A stretch of DNA of 64,000 nucleotides from Campylorhamphus procurvoides. Taxonomy: Eukaryota; Chordata; Aves; Passeriformes; Dendrocolaptidae. The notes below the pieces were generated by a model. It made no database searches. It was not told the origin of the DNA and saw nothing but the letters and a program-made list of their open reading frames with translations. Location of the stretch: positions 191,457 through 255,456 of the forward strand of contig WBMV01004998.1 of NCBI GenBank assembly GCA_013396655.1, read 5' to 3'. Positions 12,961 through 23,105 of this stretch are shown here, piece after piece. Within the stretch, counting starts at the first letter, position 1; each line of letters starts with the position of its first letter. Made by a program: the position numbers and the translations under genes.

Positions 12961-15900
12961 CTGGGGCTGACAGAATGGTACCAGTGCTTAACTAGGACCT
13001 CCCATGGTTAGAAAACCCTGAGCTTTGACTGCCAGAGGCGGTTTTGTATCCTAACACCCTCCTCTAGCCATCCTCTCCTGCGGCTACATCCAGGTCTGCA
13101 GCCTCGCATGCTGCTTTAGCATCACACAAACAAGCCCCTGTTCCGCTCCACTGACAAAGAGGCTCACAAACAATCTGATAAGTAATAGCTTCTGTGGCAA
13201 ACAATTAATCACAAAACCAAAAGCGTTTAAGGGGGAGAAAAGGGGGACAGTCAGCTAGACGAAACTCCAGAGCCATCTGGCAACATGGGGAACTCTTGTA
13301 CAAAAGTGTATGCCTCTCCTCTCCATCCCCTCGTGCATCGGACTCTCGCAGAGTTTCAGCTCATGTTGGCAACCTGTGTCACTTCAGAGCTGTGGCTCAT
13401 GGCTATTTTTCAGCAACCTGGAAGGGCACAGGGACACAGCAGCTGAGTTAACGAAGTTTGGGGCACTTAATTAGAGAAGACCTCAGTGCCCTGTAATCCT
13501 GCCCTCAGCTCGTGGTGTCATTTCTAGAAGATGGATAAAGTGTGTGTTACACTCAGGTCCTTCAGGACAGCAGCTGATTTTAATGAGAGATTATGTACTT
13601 TTACCCCTGTAGATTTAAAAGAATCACTTGGCTACTCAGCAATGCCCTTCTTTGCCTCCTCTTCCTCCTCCTGTTCTTTAATTGCTCCTTTCTACCTCCC
13701 GCTGCTCCTTCAGCCCAATCAACTCCCTTCAGTCTTCTGATACACATTATATATTTCTCATTATTTGGGTTTATGCTGTTAACTATTTGCTGTTTGAATT
13801 CCCTCCTGGCCCTCAAGTTTCCACCATAAATGTGATAAGTTACAACATCTGTTCTGCCAGGGCTGGACTTCCACTCTCAAAAGATTGTTATTTTACTTTA
13901 AAAAGCCCCAAAGCACAGCAGCTCACAGCTCTCAGTGCTTCATGGGAACACTGCAACCCCCTGCGTGACACCTCTGTGGCCATGGGAATGCAAGGAAATT
14001 ACACTCTTTGGGTGAAATTTTCTGCAGTTTGGTGTGATGAGCGCACTTTGAAGCCTTGTGTCAACTTCGCAATTAATTTGGGTGCGAAAACACTGCTTCA
14101 GTCAGAAATAAGCCCAACTACAAGCACTTTGTGCAAGTTGGTTTTTTTTTCATTTTTCACATGAAAACTGTGGGCTTTTTTCTTTGCAGAGATCATTTTA
14201 GGAAATGTTGTGAAGCTCTGAAGGGAAACGAGGGGCTTTATTTAAGCCAGAATAATGCCTTTCAAATTCACCCAAAGTTTCACTTCTGGGGCATAAATAT
14301 TTTTCAACTCTCTTATCGAAGTAAACTTACAAAAAACCCCAACAACAAAAATGTTCTTTGTCCAAGCCCAGTTCTGAGCCTAGCTTCTCTTAAGTAATTA
14401 TTTATCTTCTGGCAGGGATTTTGAGTGCTAACCACAGTGTGGCCTCGCTGGGTGAGGTACAGGAGGGCTTCTGTGTACTGGGAAACACTTCAAGGAACAA
14501 GGCAGACTGGAGTAAAAAACATCACCTTGAAGGGCTCCCAAATGCTGCAGAAAAGATGAGAAGAGCAAACAAAGATCTTCCTTCAGTTCACAAACCGGGA
14601 TGGCAGAAAAAAGCCTGGTCCTTTGCCTGTTTGCTACCAGCACAGAGACAACCTGTCTGACTCGAGGCTTGGGAAAGTGATTCCACTGCCCACAGGCTGA
14701 CAGTGGAGGAACGAGTCTGAAGGTCACGCCAGGAGTGATGGAAAGCTCCTCACAGTGGGTGCTGGTGTCCTGGTGGGGTGGACAAGTGTGGTGTGTGCTC
14801 CCTGCTTGGTACCTGGGCTGCTCCTGAGCATGCAGAGCTGGCATGGCTACTATTGCCAGCTGCATCTCCAGTGGCAACACTCAGAGCTTGCCTTCAAGGA
14901 AATTCATGGCAGCGAAAGGCATTTGACTTGCAGCCATGGAGCCCAGCATTTTCCCTTTCCTCCTCTAGAAAAGAATGGGCAAGTTTTGTACCAGCTGCCT
15001 GCCTCTTTTAGCAGCGCTCAGCGTGGGCTGGGAGGATTATCTGGGGCAGCTGGAGAGTGGCCTGGGCTCTGTATCTTGGCTTCCCACCACAGAGGTCATC
15101 CCAAAGAGGGGGAAGCGGTTGTGTGAGAACCTGGGGAAAGTTCAGTGGTTTTAAGAGGTTTTCCGTTCCAGGATGGAACAAACGCCAGGGAGATTTAACC
15201 GTCTTCTTGAAGGAAAACAGCAGGGGAAAAAGATGTGGGGATGACTCAAAGGGTTGTGCTTCAGTTTCCGTTTTTTTCATTTTTCATTTGGTTTTACAAT
15301 GCATTTCCCTTTTTGAAAAAAAGAGGAAGAAGTCATCTTGAAACACTGCACTCAAGAAAGACCCAAATGAAACACTTCAACCTTATCAAAGTGCTCATCC
15401 TCTTTTTTTTTTTTCTTTTCTTTCTTCTTTTATTTTTTCCACCTTAAAATGAGTTCTGTCCCAAAGGCGACACTTTTAAGTGAAACACGTTGCTTTGGAC
15501 AAATTGACCTTTCTCACCGGAATATTTTTCCAGTGGAAGGAGGTTTCACAGTCTGAGAGGAGGTCTGGCATGCTGTTAGTGCCCATGCTGCTGAGAGGAG
15601 GCTCAGATACCTGCACAGTCCCTTCCTGCCAGTTGGGAATCACCTGAGACAGTACCATAAGACCACAAAGATCCCTCTACATAGTTTGTTCCAGCACTAC
15701 AAGGTCCCTGAGTGTGTGTATCAAACCAGAACCAATGCAACAAGACCCCATGATTTTTGTTGTTGTTGAGTACCATCTTCAAGTTTGCAACAAAACACTA
15801 TTGCAGGTTTAAGCAATTTTTATATGAGTTATCCCCATGTGAAACAATCCTGGTGGTTTTTACACCACTTTTTTTTTTTTTAAAATAACATTTTTACCAT

Positions 15901-17019
15901 CCACAATGTCCTATGGCAAGAAGTTAACCTCCATGTATGACAGCCAAATCCCTTTCCTTCTTTTGAACCTATTTTCTTCTAGTTTGATATGCCGCCACCT
16001 GAGCAAAGGCAGGAGAACATCCATCCCCAGTCATCTTTTCCATGCTGTTTGAGACTTGCTGAACTTCTAATCCCATCCTTAATCATCGCCCAGGCCTTAA
16101 ATAGACTGAGGAGTCCTAATGTGCTAGTCTGTGCAGCCCTTGCCCCCAATTACTTTTTGAAGAAGTCCCAGTTAACCCTAGTTCCCACGTATTTAATAAG
16201 AAAAAATTAAAATAAAAAAAAAGCAAGCTAGAAGCTGCTCTATATTTCTGTCCCTCTGATCCTGCTGGTACTTTTTCCATCCTTCCCTATTTAGGAGAAT
16301 GCATTTCTCCTGGAGCCTCTTATACAATGCTTAAATTGTCTCCATTCTGAGTCGAAGTAGGGACTTTTTTTCCTCACTGAATGAACCTTTTCCTCTTTTC
16401 TGTCTAAAAATATACCCTGGGCTGATGGAGGTAGTTCTGATATTTTTATCAATTTTGTCAAATACCATCAGTCTGAAAAGACAGTGAGAAATATTTCTGA
16501 AGACTGCTGGAACATTTTGGTTTTGCATTTTCAAAGTGAAACTTTTGCATTTTTCTTCAAAACGGTATTTTGCTTAAATTTAGAAGAGTGAGGAAATGAC
16601 TTCCTATTTGCTTAGGAACAACATGCATCCCCTTACTGTAGAGAAACAGCAGTGTAAGAGACCTGATATCCTACAACACTAGAGGATATTTGTCACATAG
16701 GAGGAAAGGCTCTGTGGTCTGCAAACAAAGAAATATCCAACGTGATATAATTTGGCAGCTGGTTTCAAACTGGCCAAACTGTCTGCACTGAAGTTCTCTC
16801 TTTCCGAAGAAGAAAAGCCTCTGATCTGGGTCTGACAGGCTAAAACCACCCCGATCCTGCAGGATGCTGGTGACATCCCATGCGCTGTAGGCTCCCTGTC
16901 GGAAATTAGGACTGTGAAGAGTCATCAGGCTGCGATTAGAAGTTCTTTGATGAGTGCCGAACATGCTGTTAGCTCTCCCGAAAAAAAAAAGAGACTGTGA
17001 AGTGACGGCTCTCTCGTTA
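12961..17019. other. Unique non-coding sequence with T-rich tracts
   Basis: No gene supported. Around 13150-13230 the sequence has forkhead-like ACAAACAA, GATA-like CTGATAAG and ACAATTAATCAC motifs in close order, a possible regulatory cluster. Long T-rich or pyrimidine tracts lie at 15399-15440 and 15869-15881. Frames of up to 160 codons (13682-14164 plus; 14428-14880 minus) show no family features. Confidence 0.5.
15399..15440. repeat. Polypyrimidine (T-rich) tract
   Basis: Almost uninterrupted T/C sequence, mostly T, with a single A at about 15431. It is simple low-complexity sequence; no retroposon body is seen next to it. Confidence 0.8.
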
Positions 17020-17260
17020 AGGGTTAGTCCTTCTTGGGAGGATGTAATCCTCTGACTCCAGCTTGCTCCGGGCTTGTAGCACAGGCAGCCGAGTGAGGAG
17101 GTGAAGAGAGTGGGAAGAAGGGAGTGATTCTTGTTCCCAGCACTCCTGAGCCACTGCTTAAATCATTTAACGCCGAATAAATTACGGTGTAATTTAGTTG
17201 CATAGCATTTCATGCTCAATTAGTGCCACTTTAGAGGGAGGCAGTTCTCTGTGGAGGATA
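17020..17260. promoter_or_regulatory. Candidate conserved non-coding element
   Basis: The part from 17158 to 17225 contains closely packed cores: AAATCATTTAACGCC, AATAAATTACGG, GTAATTTAG, TTGCATAGCATTTCATG and CTCAATTAGTGCC. These include CpGs kept inside an AT-rich context, unusual for neutral bird DNA. No frame is coding. The call is an inference from motif density and retained CpGs. Confidence 0.3.
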
Positions 17261-18174
17261 AAGCTCGGGAATTTGCACTGGGGTGGGGGGGGATGCATCT
17301 CTTAAAGATAAACGGGTAACCATGGCAACAACAGAACTCTGGAAGAAGCGGGGAAGAGAGGAGCGGCGGCAAAGGAGGAAAAGGTAGATAAGAGACAGGA
17401 CACTAGTAGTTCTTATTTGGGAAACAGAGATATCTGCGGGAGAAATGGTGCTGCTGGCTGCGGCATCCACACTTCTGTAAGGGCCCACCAGTTTGGTAAA
17501 GGTGGATTGCCCTGGGGAGGTGGTCACCCCTGGCTAAAGCAAGCCTAAGTGGCTGGACCAGTGAGCAAAGGAAGGTGAAATAAAGTCAGAAAGTCCATAC
17601 AGCCAACATGCCACAGAAGAAAACTGGTGGGGAAGCAGTGGGCTGGTGGTTGCACCAGAGGTAAGAGAGCAGTGCTGGAGGTGGGCTCACAACTACAGAG
17701 GTGCAACATCCAGCTGTGACTTCCCATCCACCACACCCACCACGCTGTGTGGGCACCGGTATGGACATCAGTCTAAGATGCCCGGGACACCTGAGGAACC
17801 CTTTTCCTCCTGCCCATCTCCCTCACCACTGGCAGTGGAGCTAGGTGAGAGGAGAGCCACCCAGTGGTCCATCATGGGGGAAAGACACGAGAGCTTGGGG
17901 TTGAGCACCATAGAAGGATTTGCTTCCTTCTTCCCAGGCTTTCCATCCTGAGGTCCCAGGGCTGCACAGGTTACCCAGCAGTATCCCCTGAAGGGTATCA
18001 ACACAATGGGGGAGTAACAGTGGTTACTGGGACTGTCCTGGTTTGGCACAGATCCAAGACAATGACTCCTCAACAGGACATTTCCCTTCAAGCTCAGAGG
18101 CTTGCTGAGTATATCTTGAGCAACCATGTCCTCACCCATGCCTAGGGAGGCAATTCCCCAAGCTAAAACATCTA
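17261..18174. other. Unique non-coding sequence, no gene seen
   Basis: Slightly GC-richer than its surroundings at 17330-17480, with a few CpGs (GGAGCGGCGGCAAAGG near 17360), but much too short and sparse for a CpG island. At 18035 the text TGTCCTGGTTTGGCAC resembles the start of some avian LTRs, but the following bases do not fit. Confidence 0.5.
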
Positions 18175-18315
18175 TGTGACAGAAAGCATTTCCTGATGTT
18201 CAGATGCAATTTTTCTTGTTTGATTTCACTCCCTTTCTCCCAGAAAAACCACCAGGGTACCCTTAATAACCTCCACCCACTCTTCCAAAGTTCTTAGAAA
18301 CAGGCAAGTTCCCCT
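18175..18315 (-). mobile_element. Probable CR1 LINE fragment (old)
   Basis: GCATTTCCTGATGTTCAGAT near 18185 followed by a TTTCTTGTTTGATTTCACTCCC block matches the reverse-complemented order of the end of CR1 ORF2 (plus-strand view: TTCCTGATGTTCAGA..., then the TTTGTGCCCATT-like block). The copy is short and diverged, so boundaries and family are uncertain. Confidence 0.5.
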
Positions 18316-19214
18316 TTTTTTACTTCTGCTCTGGGCCTTTCCCTGCAGACTTTTCATCACTTCTGCCCGTTTCTAAAGTGCCTTCATGTTTCTGGCAACT
18401 GTACAGTGTCCAGGAAGTCACACAAGTACTGTTCCCAGGAGAGAGGTCTGATCCAGATGGGTCCTGTCTCCAGATGTCTCCTTGCACAAGACCTGTGTGT
18501 GAGCAGGAGCACATTCAGCCAGCTCCCTTACAGTGTGCAATGGCAGGGTCAAACCTACCCATGCTCCTGGCCTTACCTTTGTCATTAACTTAGATAATAG
18601 CAGCAAAACCAACCTTCAGCTTTTCTGCTCCACCTTGGCTTCTTTGCCAAGTCCCAGTCCCTAGAATCCATTGCTTCTCCCTCTGACAGGATCTGAGCTC
18701 CTCCTGCAGTCTTTAGCCAAGGTGCATTTAGCAGTAGGTAGAGCCAGCAAGAACCTCTCAAGAGGTGCATTCAGTGTACCTGATATCAGGTTGTCTCAGC
18801 TTGAGAGATGAGGATGCAAACCTCACAACTGGGGGAAAAAAAATTTACTGGCACAGAGAAGAATAAAGCTTTCCTAAAAGGGAGCACAGCGTAAGTTTCC
18901 TTCTTTAACAGGCTCCTGCAGTTTTAGGAATAAAACAGGAACTGTCCTATTGAGATCTTAACCACAGGTGTGGAAAATACATGGGGAGCAACGAGCTGTG
19001 CTTTGAAATGACAGACAGCAGTGTGGGATAAATTAAGACACCAATATAGCAAACATGACAAAGAGAAGTACTCCACAGTATCTAGACTGGACAAAAGATG
19101 ATGAATGCAGATCTGGAGTTAAGGGTGTAAAGAGGATATAAGAAACTTCTCAGTGGATATGCCAGCAGTTGTGGAATGAAAAGGAATGAGATGCAGCATA
19201 AAGTATTTAAACAT
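18316..19214. other. Unique non-coding sequence, no gene seen
   Basis: No exon, repeat family or RNA gene recognised; all ATG frames are under 75 codons. Confidence 0.5.
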
Positions 19215-19760
19215 CCTCTTCCAGCCAAGTAATTCTGGAAGAAAACCACAGGTCATCTGTCACAACCCCCTTTACAGCACAGCCCTCTTGTATGGAACAG
19301 GGAGTTGCATCTGGTTTCTGTGGAACAGTGTCCAGTATTTGACTAGAGCATCTTACAGAAAATCATCCCATGCTTTAAAGATGTGAAGAAATTACCAGGT
19401 CCCAGAAGTTACCACATCCCTGGGATTTTGACTGAATGTCTGGTCACATTTTCTGCTGAAAATCTGGGCCTTAGTCTTACTGGAATTTGTCTGACCTTAA
19501 TTTCCAGCTGTTGGCTGTTTTGTTCCTTTCCCCTTGTGATTGAAGAGCCTTTCACACCTTGTATTTTCTTCCTGGGAAGGTACTTACACACTGCAATCAG
19601 TTAAATCTCAATCTTCTTTTTGATGAGCTGAACAGATCAAGATTTTTCAGTCTCTCATTGCAAGGCTGATTTTCTTCCAGCTCCACAGTCTTTTTTTCTT
19701 TTCGTGGCTCTTTCCCGCACTGTCTCCCACTTGCTCAACTTTCAACATCTCATTTTCCTG
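19215..19760 (-). mobile_element. Old CR1 LINE, 3' part (outer element, piece 1)
   Basis: Read on the minus strand, the sequence shows a decayed CR1 ORF2 C-terminus. A frame around 19591-19409 contains KYLPRKK, then QQLEIKVRQIPV and SAENVTRHSV, corresponding in order to the CR1 blocks that normally read like YKYL, LEIR and FFTVRV..HWN. Upstream on the same strand a degenerate ETVRERATKR-like stretch (revcomp near 19725) fits the block before it. The plus-strand text TCATCTGTCACAACCCCCTTT near 19252 is the 3' UTR side. Divergence is high. Together with the piece at 20660-21050 it appears to be one element interrupted by a younger CR1. Confidence 0.75.
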
Positions 19761-20221
19761 CCCTCATCTTCCTCCCCAAGAGTTTTGCTCATAATTCCCC
19801 TGAAATGTTGAAAATTAGTATTTCTGAAAAATTGAGTGTGTGTGTGTTTCCCCAGCCAGGACCATCCTCCAAAAGATGACATAAATGAAATAAAATGACA
19901 ATTGCTGGTATTAAGCAACCACCAATTTCCGAAAGCAGGGATCTCACTGATCACTTCATGCTTACTTATCTCTCCCTCTTACTGATACAGCATTCCTTTG
20001 CACTGGTGCAATACCTCTGGTGTTGGGATAGACAGCATCTCTAATTTGAAGCGCTTGCCTGAGGCTTTCTTTGAGGAGCACAGCATCTTGAAAGGAGCAT
20101 TTAACTGTGGAGACATAGCTGCCAATTTGTACAGCCCATTATATGTGTGTGCAACACCCTTCCTAGGGCAAAATAGAGGATCTTGGGGGACTGTGGCATG
20201 GGATTTGACCCAAACTTCCTT

Positions 20222-20600
20222 TCACAGAATCACAGAATCAGCTAGATGGGAAAAGATCGCTGAGATCATCGAGTCCAACCTTTGACCAACACCACCTTGC
20301 CTGCTAGACCATGGCACTAAGTACCATATCCAGTCTCTTCTTAGATACCTCCAGGGACAGTGAATCCACCACCTCCCTGGGCAGCCCATTTGAATGTTTG
20401 ATCACCCTTTCTGCAAATTTCTTCCTAATGTCCAACGTAAACCTCCCTTGGAACAGCTTAAGACTGTGCCCTCCTGTCCTACTGCTTGTTGCCTGGGAAA
20501 AGAGACCAATCCCCTTCTTGCAACAATCTCCTTTCAGGTATTTGTAGTTCCCCCAATATCTCACAGCTTTCATTTCATGTTTTTTGCATGAGCTCTTCTT
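20222..20600 (-). mobile_element. CR1 LINE, 3'-terminal fragment (younger, nested)
   Basis: Starts on the plus strand with two copies of the terminal octamer (CACAGAAT CACAGAAT), then GAGATCATCGAGTCCAACC, the hallmark reverse complement of avian CR1 3' ends. A minus-strand frame at 20573-20304 reads as the CR1 ORF2 C-terminus, including QATSSRTGGHSLKL, FAERVIKHSNGLPREVVDSL and LEVSKKRLDMVL in the normal order. It is clearly less diverged than the CR1 pieces on either side, so it inserted later. It is 5'-truncated and non-functional. Confidence 0.95.
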
Positions 20601-20659
20601 CTAGATCCGATTCACCACAATGGCCCCTCTCTCACCTCTTGTGCCCAGTATATACCTTG

Positions 20660-21050
20660 ACCTTGATAACAGAAAGCAAGGAGCTTTGTGGGGTCAGCTC
20701 TAACTCTGCAAATTCCTTTTCTTGGCTCCATCTAGGGAATTGTCCTTTTTAGTATCATCCTGGGATGTTATTAATGTGTTGTTTACTTCTCCCTCCATTC
20801 ATTAATAAAGATGTTAAACTAAACCAGCTCTAACATCGATCCCTGTGGCACCTTCTGGACAACTTCCTCCCCACACAGACCCCTGTAGTTTATCATGGCT
20901 CTGTGTTTACACACCTTTTAGCCAATTTTCCACCAGGTGTCTCAGCCTATATCTCCTCCAATTCGAATTCATTTGCCAGGTACAATTTTGCAAGGCACTT
21001 TATCAAAGACTTTATTAAAGGTGGCCTCTAGATACTTGCATTTTTCTTTC
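20660..21050 (-). mobile_element. Old CR1 LINE, reverse-transcriptase fragment (outer element, piece 2)
   Basis: On the minus strand the reverse-transcriptase motif normally read as GVPQGSVLGPLLFNIFIND is recognisable at about 20859-20798 as VPQGSMLELV*FNIFINE, with one stop. Further upstream on that strand, at about 21030-20995, FNKVFDKVP corresponds to the motif-A region (YLDFSKAFDKVPH). The order, motif A then the PQG block, is correct for the minus strand. Divergence resembles the 19215-19760 piece rather than the cleaner CR1 between them. Confidence 0.75.
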
Positions 21051-23007
21051 CTTTATACAGATAGCTCCATCTAAACACATAACATGCAGGCTGGAATACA
21101 CATTTAGAAGATAGGACCACGTTTTATATACAGACAATGCTTATCAACAAGGGTGTTTAAGATCAGGGGTGTTAGGAATGCTGATTAAAACTGCCCATGC
21201 TTTTTGAAGCCAAGTGTTTGGTTTTGGTCACCTTAACTTGGTATGAATGTGTTCGTTTTGTTTTGTCCAAAATGCAGCTGCTAATTCTTAAAAATTTTGC
21301 ACAGACCAGATGCAATGTGAGAGATTTCCAAAATGCTTGGCAACACTCAGCACAGGTGTATTTCCTGAAAATCCCCAATTTGCTAAAAACCTCTACTTTG
21401 AGGTGACTAGCACTCCTTTCAAATTTGGACCAAATCTAGCAAAGAAGGGCATTGAAGGGAATGTCTGTCCAGAGCAGGGTCACATCCTGACTGCTTTCAA
21501 TATGAAATATTTTATTTCAAGGTCGAAACACCTATGTCGGCAGCTGGAAGAAAACAATGGACTTGCCATATGGATGGGCTTGAGACTTTGCTGTCTCTCC
21601 ATGCTCTTTGTTTGGGACCACGGAGCTGGTTCCTGTATTTAAAGACAGTTCTGGCTGCGAGGGCTAGCTCCCAGCCCACACCAACCCTGTCCATGCTGCC
21701 AGGGGACACAGTCAGGTCTTGCAGTCTGCTGAGGCTGGGAGAGGGTCTCCAAACCCAGGTGACCTTCCTCCACTCCTGCAGAGAGGTGCCTTTTAGGGGC
21801 TATGGATTGCAGAGGGACTAGTGCCAGGACAAACTTTGCAGGGTCTGCAGTCAATAAGCATCACAGCAGGTCGGACAGGGATCACATTCCCATTGCCCTA
21901 CTTCATCTTTTTCTTCTCCTTCCAGGCAGGCTCTCCATTACAAAATGTACAAGTCAGGCAGAACAGACCATCTCCCCACATTCATGTGCGTGCTTGTGTG
22001 TGTGTGTGTGCAATCATTTTTCTCCTCTGTCAGAAGACAAAGCTGGCTTGTGAAGAAGCCATTAATCTGAGCCCATGCCTCGTGCTCCTTTTCTGCTGTG
22101 CAGGACTCCAGAGGACGTGCTGAACGAGCCATTCTGCTGTGCTAATGCCTCCTAATCTTCCCCTCTACCCTGATAGTCTCCAGCAAACCCTCACTGAGCT
22201 CTGGGGCTATACGTCTTCACGGCTGCTCACCAGGGGCATCATTAGGAAAGGGCTCTTAAATGGCTTGACATTCATGGCTTCCCAGAGGAATGGAACTGCT
22301 GACAGATCTCTCCATTTGGAATATGAAATCTATTTGTTCAGATGCATAATGACCGATTTGTCTTCTCAGAGGAGCTGCTGCTGAGTCCTGGGACAGCTAG
22401 TTATGGTGCTACGGGCCAGCAGCTGCATGCTGAGACCACGGCAGAACCAGCCCTAAGAGACTCTGATTAGAGAAGGGAGGAAAAAGTGGTCCTGAGGGGG
22501 CAAAAGTAGGTGGGGCATTGCAGTCCAGGGATGGAGGAGGCCTGAAAAAAAGTGAGACCCCAGGGATCCAAGCCAGACAGCATACTGTAGACCACTGAAG
22601 CTGAAAGGAAAAAAAGGCAGTAGAGCTGTCCTGAAGGAGGTGCTGAGTTGTGGTGCCATCTCCCATAAGAAGCCTTGACTGTGGCCTCAGTCTCTCATCA
22701 TGCACTGCACCAATTCTGATATCAAGCAGGAATGGGTATTGCTTGCTCCTTCATTGCTGATCAGAACACTATGGAGAGCAAGTTGGAAGTGAAAAGCAGC
22801 ATCGCAGTGCACTACCAGGGGCACAGCACTTCCAGATTTCAGCCTTTGGAAGGAAAGGTCACACCTTCCCTTATCTATCTCACCCCACCCAAAGCCTTGA
22901 GCAGCTTTCTGGCAATGACCAAGACTCTGAGGCAGGGAAAGAGCATAGATTACTGTGGCAAAGCAGAGAAGAGATATGAGATGAGGAAGAGGAAAAGGTC
23001 ACATAGT
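21051..23007. other. Unique non-coding sequence with a short (TG)n
   Basis: Holds a (TG)8 run at 21995-22010 and otherwise nothing recognised. Frames such as 21310-21642 plus show no family signature. Confidence 0.5.
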
Positions 23008-23105
23008 CACAAAATCAGAGAATGCTGGGGCTCGAAATGACCTCTGAAATTCACATAGTTCAAGCCCTCTGCTAGAACAAGTCATTGCACTTGGAGAGAT
23101 GTAGT
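23008..23105 (-). mobile_element. CR1 LINE, short 3'-end fragment
   Basis: CACAAAATCAGAGAATGCTGGGGCTCGAAATGACCTCTG followed by a block like TAGTTCAAGCCC is the reverse complement of a CR1 3' end of the type ending in the octamer repeat. Only about 100 bases are recognisable. Confidence 0.75.

Noticed and set aside
17330..17480. Possible CpG island
   Set aside because: Only a few CpGs over 150 bases and moderate GC; far below island size and density.
18035..18180. Possible LTR start (TGTCCTGGTTTGGCAC)
   Set aside because: Only the first dozen bases resemble an avian LTR; no TATA, no terminal CA block and no following LTR features.
20304..20573. 89-codon minus-strand frame
   Set aside because: It is the C-terminal part of the nested CR1 ORF2, not an independent gene.
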